From the NCBI GenBank assembly GCA_948567375.1, contig OX419761.1:44952501-45016500 (forward strand): a stretch of 64,000 nt of DNA, read 5' to 3'. Numbering within the stretch: position 1 is the first letter of the stretch; each line of letters opens with the position of its first letter. The translations under genes and the position numbers were made by a program. Origin of the DNA: Lunularia cruciata (Eukaryota; Streptophyta; Marchantiopsida; Lunulariales; Lunulariaceae). This document shows positions 61,274-64,000 of the stretch, piece after piece. The notes under the pieces are model-generated. The model did no database searches. It saw nothing but the letters and a program-made list of their open reading frames with translations, and was not told the origin of the DNA.

Positions 61274-62030
61274 CTACAACTTGTTTTTGGCATTCTCCAC
61301 GCCTTGTTGGATTCTCAAAACAAAAGAGTTGACAACATCAACTTTGGTAGTCACTAGACGGATCTTCATCAAGCTTGCAGGTGTGAAAGGATGCTTGCCA
61401 TACATGAGGAAGAATGGTGTGACTTGGGTGGAGGCATTTATTGAATTGTTGTATGTGAATTCCACCAATGGAAGTAAGGTGTCCCACCTCTCTTGCTCAT
61501 TTAAGGTGAAGCTCCAAAACATATCTTCAATAGTGCAATTGGCCCACTTTTTTTGGCCATCGGTTTGTGGATGGTAAGCCATGAACATGGCCAATTTGGT
61601 TTTGAAGACACCAAAAGAGTGTTCTCCAAAATAAACTAGTAAATTGAGTGCCTCTATCCGTGATGAGCACTCGAGACAAGCCATGGTGAGAGAAACTACA
61701 TCTAAGTACAATTGAGCTAGTTGTGGAGCCATCACCTCCTTGGTGCTAGGGCATACAAGAATCATTTTGCTGAGCCAATCAATAAATTCTACAATGGAGT
61801 CAAACTCTAAGGTGATCTTGGGCAATTTGCAAACTAAATCCATACTCACTTGTTCTCAATGTTGCATAGGAGTAGGGAGGAGTTGCAGGAGTCATACAAA
61901 AGCTTGATTAGAGGCTTTGTTCTATTGACAAAGTAGGCAACTCTGAACATATTCCATCACATTGTTGCTCATCTTTGGCCAATAGTAATGGTGCTAGACT
62001 ACATCCAACGTCTTGTCCACTTCGACATGA
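61274..62030 (-). pseudogene. Element 4 integrase core
   Basis: A 191-codon minus-strand frame (61,849-61,274) reads 'MSMDLVCKLP' (first catalytic Asp), 'DSIVEFIDWLSKM', 'AYHPQTDGQKKWANCTIEDM', 'LPLVEFTYNNS' and 'PFFLMYGKHP'. The catalytic Glu of the expected 'QTER' motif is Lys and the 'SDRD' segment is altered ('SSRIEALN'), so it is inactive. Upstream, near 62,030-61,900, are remnants of the zinc-binding region. Confidence 0.88.
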
Positions 62031-62088
62031 CCTACAATGGCAGAATCATGACATTGTGCTAAGATGGTGGTGTGTAATTTTGGGGCAT

Positions 62089-62676
62089 TCATGATCCATA
62101 ATTTACCATCACAAAAAGTAAGTCCTTGGTGATGCCTTTGGATGATTGAGCTCCTACGATTTGGGGATCTATTTTTGTTGCAACTAGAATCTTTGGCCAG
62201 AATTCATGGTTCATCTTGACCTTTGCCACCGAATTGTTTGCCATCGGCATTTTGGTAAATGCATATGCAAGTTGCTTCTTGCCTTCCATGTAGGTGATTG
62301 TCATGTTGAATTGTTGTTGCCACTCTGTCCATAGAATCTGGCAACAAGATAGATCTTTTTGTGTCTTGAGGCAGACTAGAGGTTTATAGTCTATCTCTAC
62401 TACAAATGACTTCTCGCCAAGATAGTGCTTCCAATGCTTGGTTGCAAGGACAATGGCCAACTCTTCTCACTCTAGGGTATGATAATTTCATTTTGCCAAT
62501 AATAGCTTTTGAGAGAAGTATGCAATTGGATGCCACTCATCATGCCACTCATGTTGTAAGATTTCTCTTATTGCTACGCTTGATGCATCGGTAGCCAATT
62601 TGATTGGATTTTTTGGGTCATACCATTTCAAGATTGGTGTATATAGCAAGATGTCTTTCAATTCTTGAAAGGTCAC
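62089..62676 (-). pseudogene. Element 4 RNase H
   Basis: Minus-strand frames read 'PIKLATDASSVAIREIL', 'HEWHPIAYFSQKL', 'AIVLATKHWKHYLGEKSFVVEIDYKPL' and 'WTEWQQQFNMTITYMEGKKQLAYAFTKMP'. The Asp and Glu positions of the family are partly retained. The 'TDHKSL' box reads 'IDYKPL'. Confidence 0.88.
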
Positions 62677-62780
62677 TTTCTTAGTCCAATTAATAATTAA
62701 TTAATCAATTCTTGAAAGGCCACTTTCCCAATCAATTAATCAATTAATCAGTTCTTGAAAGGCCACTTTCCCATGTCCAC
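62655..62780. repeat. Three-copy minisatellite within element 4
   Basis: Three copies of 'ttcttgaaaggccactttc' (the first with a T) are separated by 'aattaattaatcaa'-type spacers. It lies between RT and RNase H of element 4 and breaks the frame. Confidence 0.85.
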
Positions 62781-63044
62781 TTTCTTCCCCTTTCCAAGTA
62801 GTGCTATTAAAGGTTGTGCCACCTTGGAGAAGTCCTTGACAAACCAACAATAGAACCCCATCAACCCCAAGAAGCTCTTGAGTTGAGTTTGATCTTCTGG
62901 AGCACTCTATTTTTGAATGACCTCTATTTTATCTATCAATACTTGGATACCCTTTTCATTTACTCTATGACCTAAGTAGTCTACTTCAAACTTGCCAAAC
63001 TTGCACTTTCAGATTTTGGCATACAAGTAATTTTTTCTTAAAAT

Positions 63045-63533
63045 CTAGAGGACTCCTTGTAGATGTTGTTTGTGTTTTGTCATTGTCTTACTATATAATA
63101 AGATATCATCTAGGAAAATGATAATAGACTTATCCAGATATGGCCAAAATATGTCATTCATCAAACTCATGAAAGTGGCAAGTGCATTGGTGAGGCTGAA
63201 TGGTATCACAAGGTACTCAAAGTGGCCATACTTTGTTTGAAAGACAATTTTGTATACATCTTCCTTTGCAATCTGGACTTGATTGTAATCGCTCCACAAG
63301 TCCAGTTTGGTGAACTGTCTTGCTCCATTGAGTTTATCAAACATGTTGTCCATGTGGGGTAAAGGATATTTGTTCTTCACTGTTTGCTGATTGAGGCCCC
63401 GATAGTCAATGCACATGTACATTGTACCGTTCTTCTTCTTCAAAAACAAGATAGGAGCCCTGTATGGTGATACATTGGGTTGGATAAATCCCTTTTGTAG
63501 CATATCCTCAATTTGAGCCTTACATCCCTCCAA
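63045..63533 (-). pseudogene. Element 4 reverse transcriptase
   Basis: Open for 162 codons on the minus strand: 'MLQKGFIQPNVSPYRAPILFLKKKNG', 'CIDYRGLNQQTVKNKYPLP', 'FTKLDLWSDYNQ', 'YLVIPFSLTNA' and 'FLDDILLYSKT' (catalytic FLDD). It is the best-preserved domain of this element. Confidence 0.93.
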
Positions 63534-63849
63534 CTACTAAGGTGATGGACGATATGGGGCCTTACAAGGAGGTGTCTTCCTTGGAAGTATCTCAATTTTA
63601 TGGTCTACTCTCCTTTTTGGTGGTAATCTTGAGGGTAGATCATTTGGGAAGACATCATGAAACTCATTTACCATATCTTTCAATTTCTCAAGAATTTATC
63701 CGCACTCTGGACTTCTCTTATTAAACCCCTGAAACATATATCTATCTTACAAATAGCTATTTTTCTTATGACATAGAGAGGCAATTTCTGCCTATGTGCT
63801 TTTTATCTAACCCTAATGATCATCCATTGGCAATTACTCACTACTTTCT

Positions 63850-63975
63850 TCCTCCAATATACCATAGGGTTGTATTGTTCCATCCAAGGCATGCCTAAGA
63901 TTGCATCATAATGAGCTAATTGTATCACCCACCACTCAATTGCCTCTTGATATTCTCCTACAAAGAGTATTACCC
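63850..63975 (-). pseudogene. Element 4 protease, C-terminal end
   Basis: The minus strand reads 'HYDAILGMPWMEQYNPMV', the conserved close of Ty3 retropepsins. The active-site DSG would lie beyond the window edge. Confidence 0.8.
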
Positions 63976-64000
63976 TTCTGGATAATGACTCAATCTTCTC

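Larger units (their letters stand above)
60022..64000 (-). mobile_element. Ty3/gypsy chromovirus element 4, 5' part outside the window
   Basis: Minus-strand order from the window edge inward: protease end (about 63,975-63,850), RT, RNase H, integrase, chromodomain (about 60,975-60,840), polypurine tract, 3' LTR 60,762-60,022. The pentamer outside the LTR is CCAAG (60,017-60,021), expected to be repeated beyond 64 kb. Decayed by scattered stops, but domain order is complete. Confidence 0.92.

Noticed and set aside
1-64000. tRNA, rRNA, CRISPR or operon-type bacterial features
   Set aside because: None was seen by reading. The spliced gene and LTR retroelements show nuclear plant DNA, and a covariance-model search was not possible here.

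Overview
This window is nuclear DNA of a land plant: a spliced VPS54 gene followed by a long stretch of nested, mostly decayed transposable elements. A copy of a chloroplast-targeted CSP41b-type gene and the plant-type retroelements (chromoviruses, Ty1/copia with a tRNA-iMet primer site) place it among green plants. Short VPS54 introns, low-GC flanks, a Ty3 RT of the 'VMVAKKDMHGN' kind and a non-LTR RT with the 'ADDTHI.G' signature make a non-seed plant (moss, liverwort or lycophyte) my preferred guess. That last step is inference and the species is not determined.

Layout. 1-3.2 kb: AT-rich flank with diverged repeat copies. 3.2-11.0 kb (minus): one complete VPS54 gene in 18 exons, whose exons sum to a multiple of three (1136 codons plus stop). 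11.0-13.8 kb: putative VPS54 promoter, then a cluster of terminal-inverted-repeat, MITE-like sequences. 13.8-23.4 kb: AT-rich DNA with tandem duplications and no supportable gene. 23.4-49.3 kb: a dead Helitron Rep/helicase gene (plus strand) broken apart by later insertions. 49.3-54.5 kb: AT-rich, no gene supported. 54.5-64 kb: a second nest made of a non-LTR RT fragment, a copia element and a chromovirus that runs off the window edge.

Nest 1. The Helitron is split just upstream of its HUH motif (left half to about 24.8 kb, right half from 45,455) by an old Ty3/gypsy element on the minus strand ('element 3', about 24.8-45.45 kb). Element 3 was then hit by solo LTR A (28,339-29,040), chromovirus element 1 (29,075-34,715), solo LTR B (35,608-36,344) and chromovirus element 2 (38,194-43,789). 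The right half of the Helitron was also hit by solo LTRs C and D. Target-site duplications (AGTTG, ATCAC, CTTGG, CCAAG and ATAAC/GTAAC) and the way host reading frames resume after each insertion support this order.

Nest 2. A non-LTR reverse transcriptase (plus strand) is split by a Ty1/copia element (54,640-59,399, minus) and cut off at 60,021 by chromovirus element 4 (minus), whose 3' LTR belongs to the same LTR family as solo LTRs A-D. The copia element lacks gag, protease and the front of its integrase. In their place it carries an antisense, intron-free copy of a CSP41b-like gene.

Most notable signals: (1) the captured CSP41b cDNA inside copia; (2) LTRs of chromovirus elements 1 and 2 packed with perfect heat-shock-element motifs just upstream of a TATA box; (3) element 1 has nearly identical LTRs but a coding region full of in-frame stops and altered integrase catalytic residues, pointing to mobilisation in trans; (4) the readable nesting order itself.
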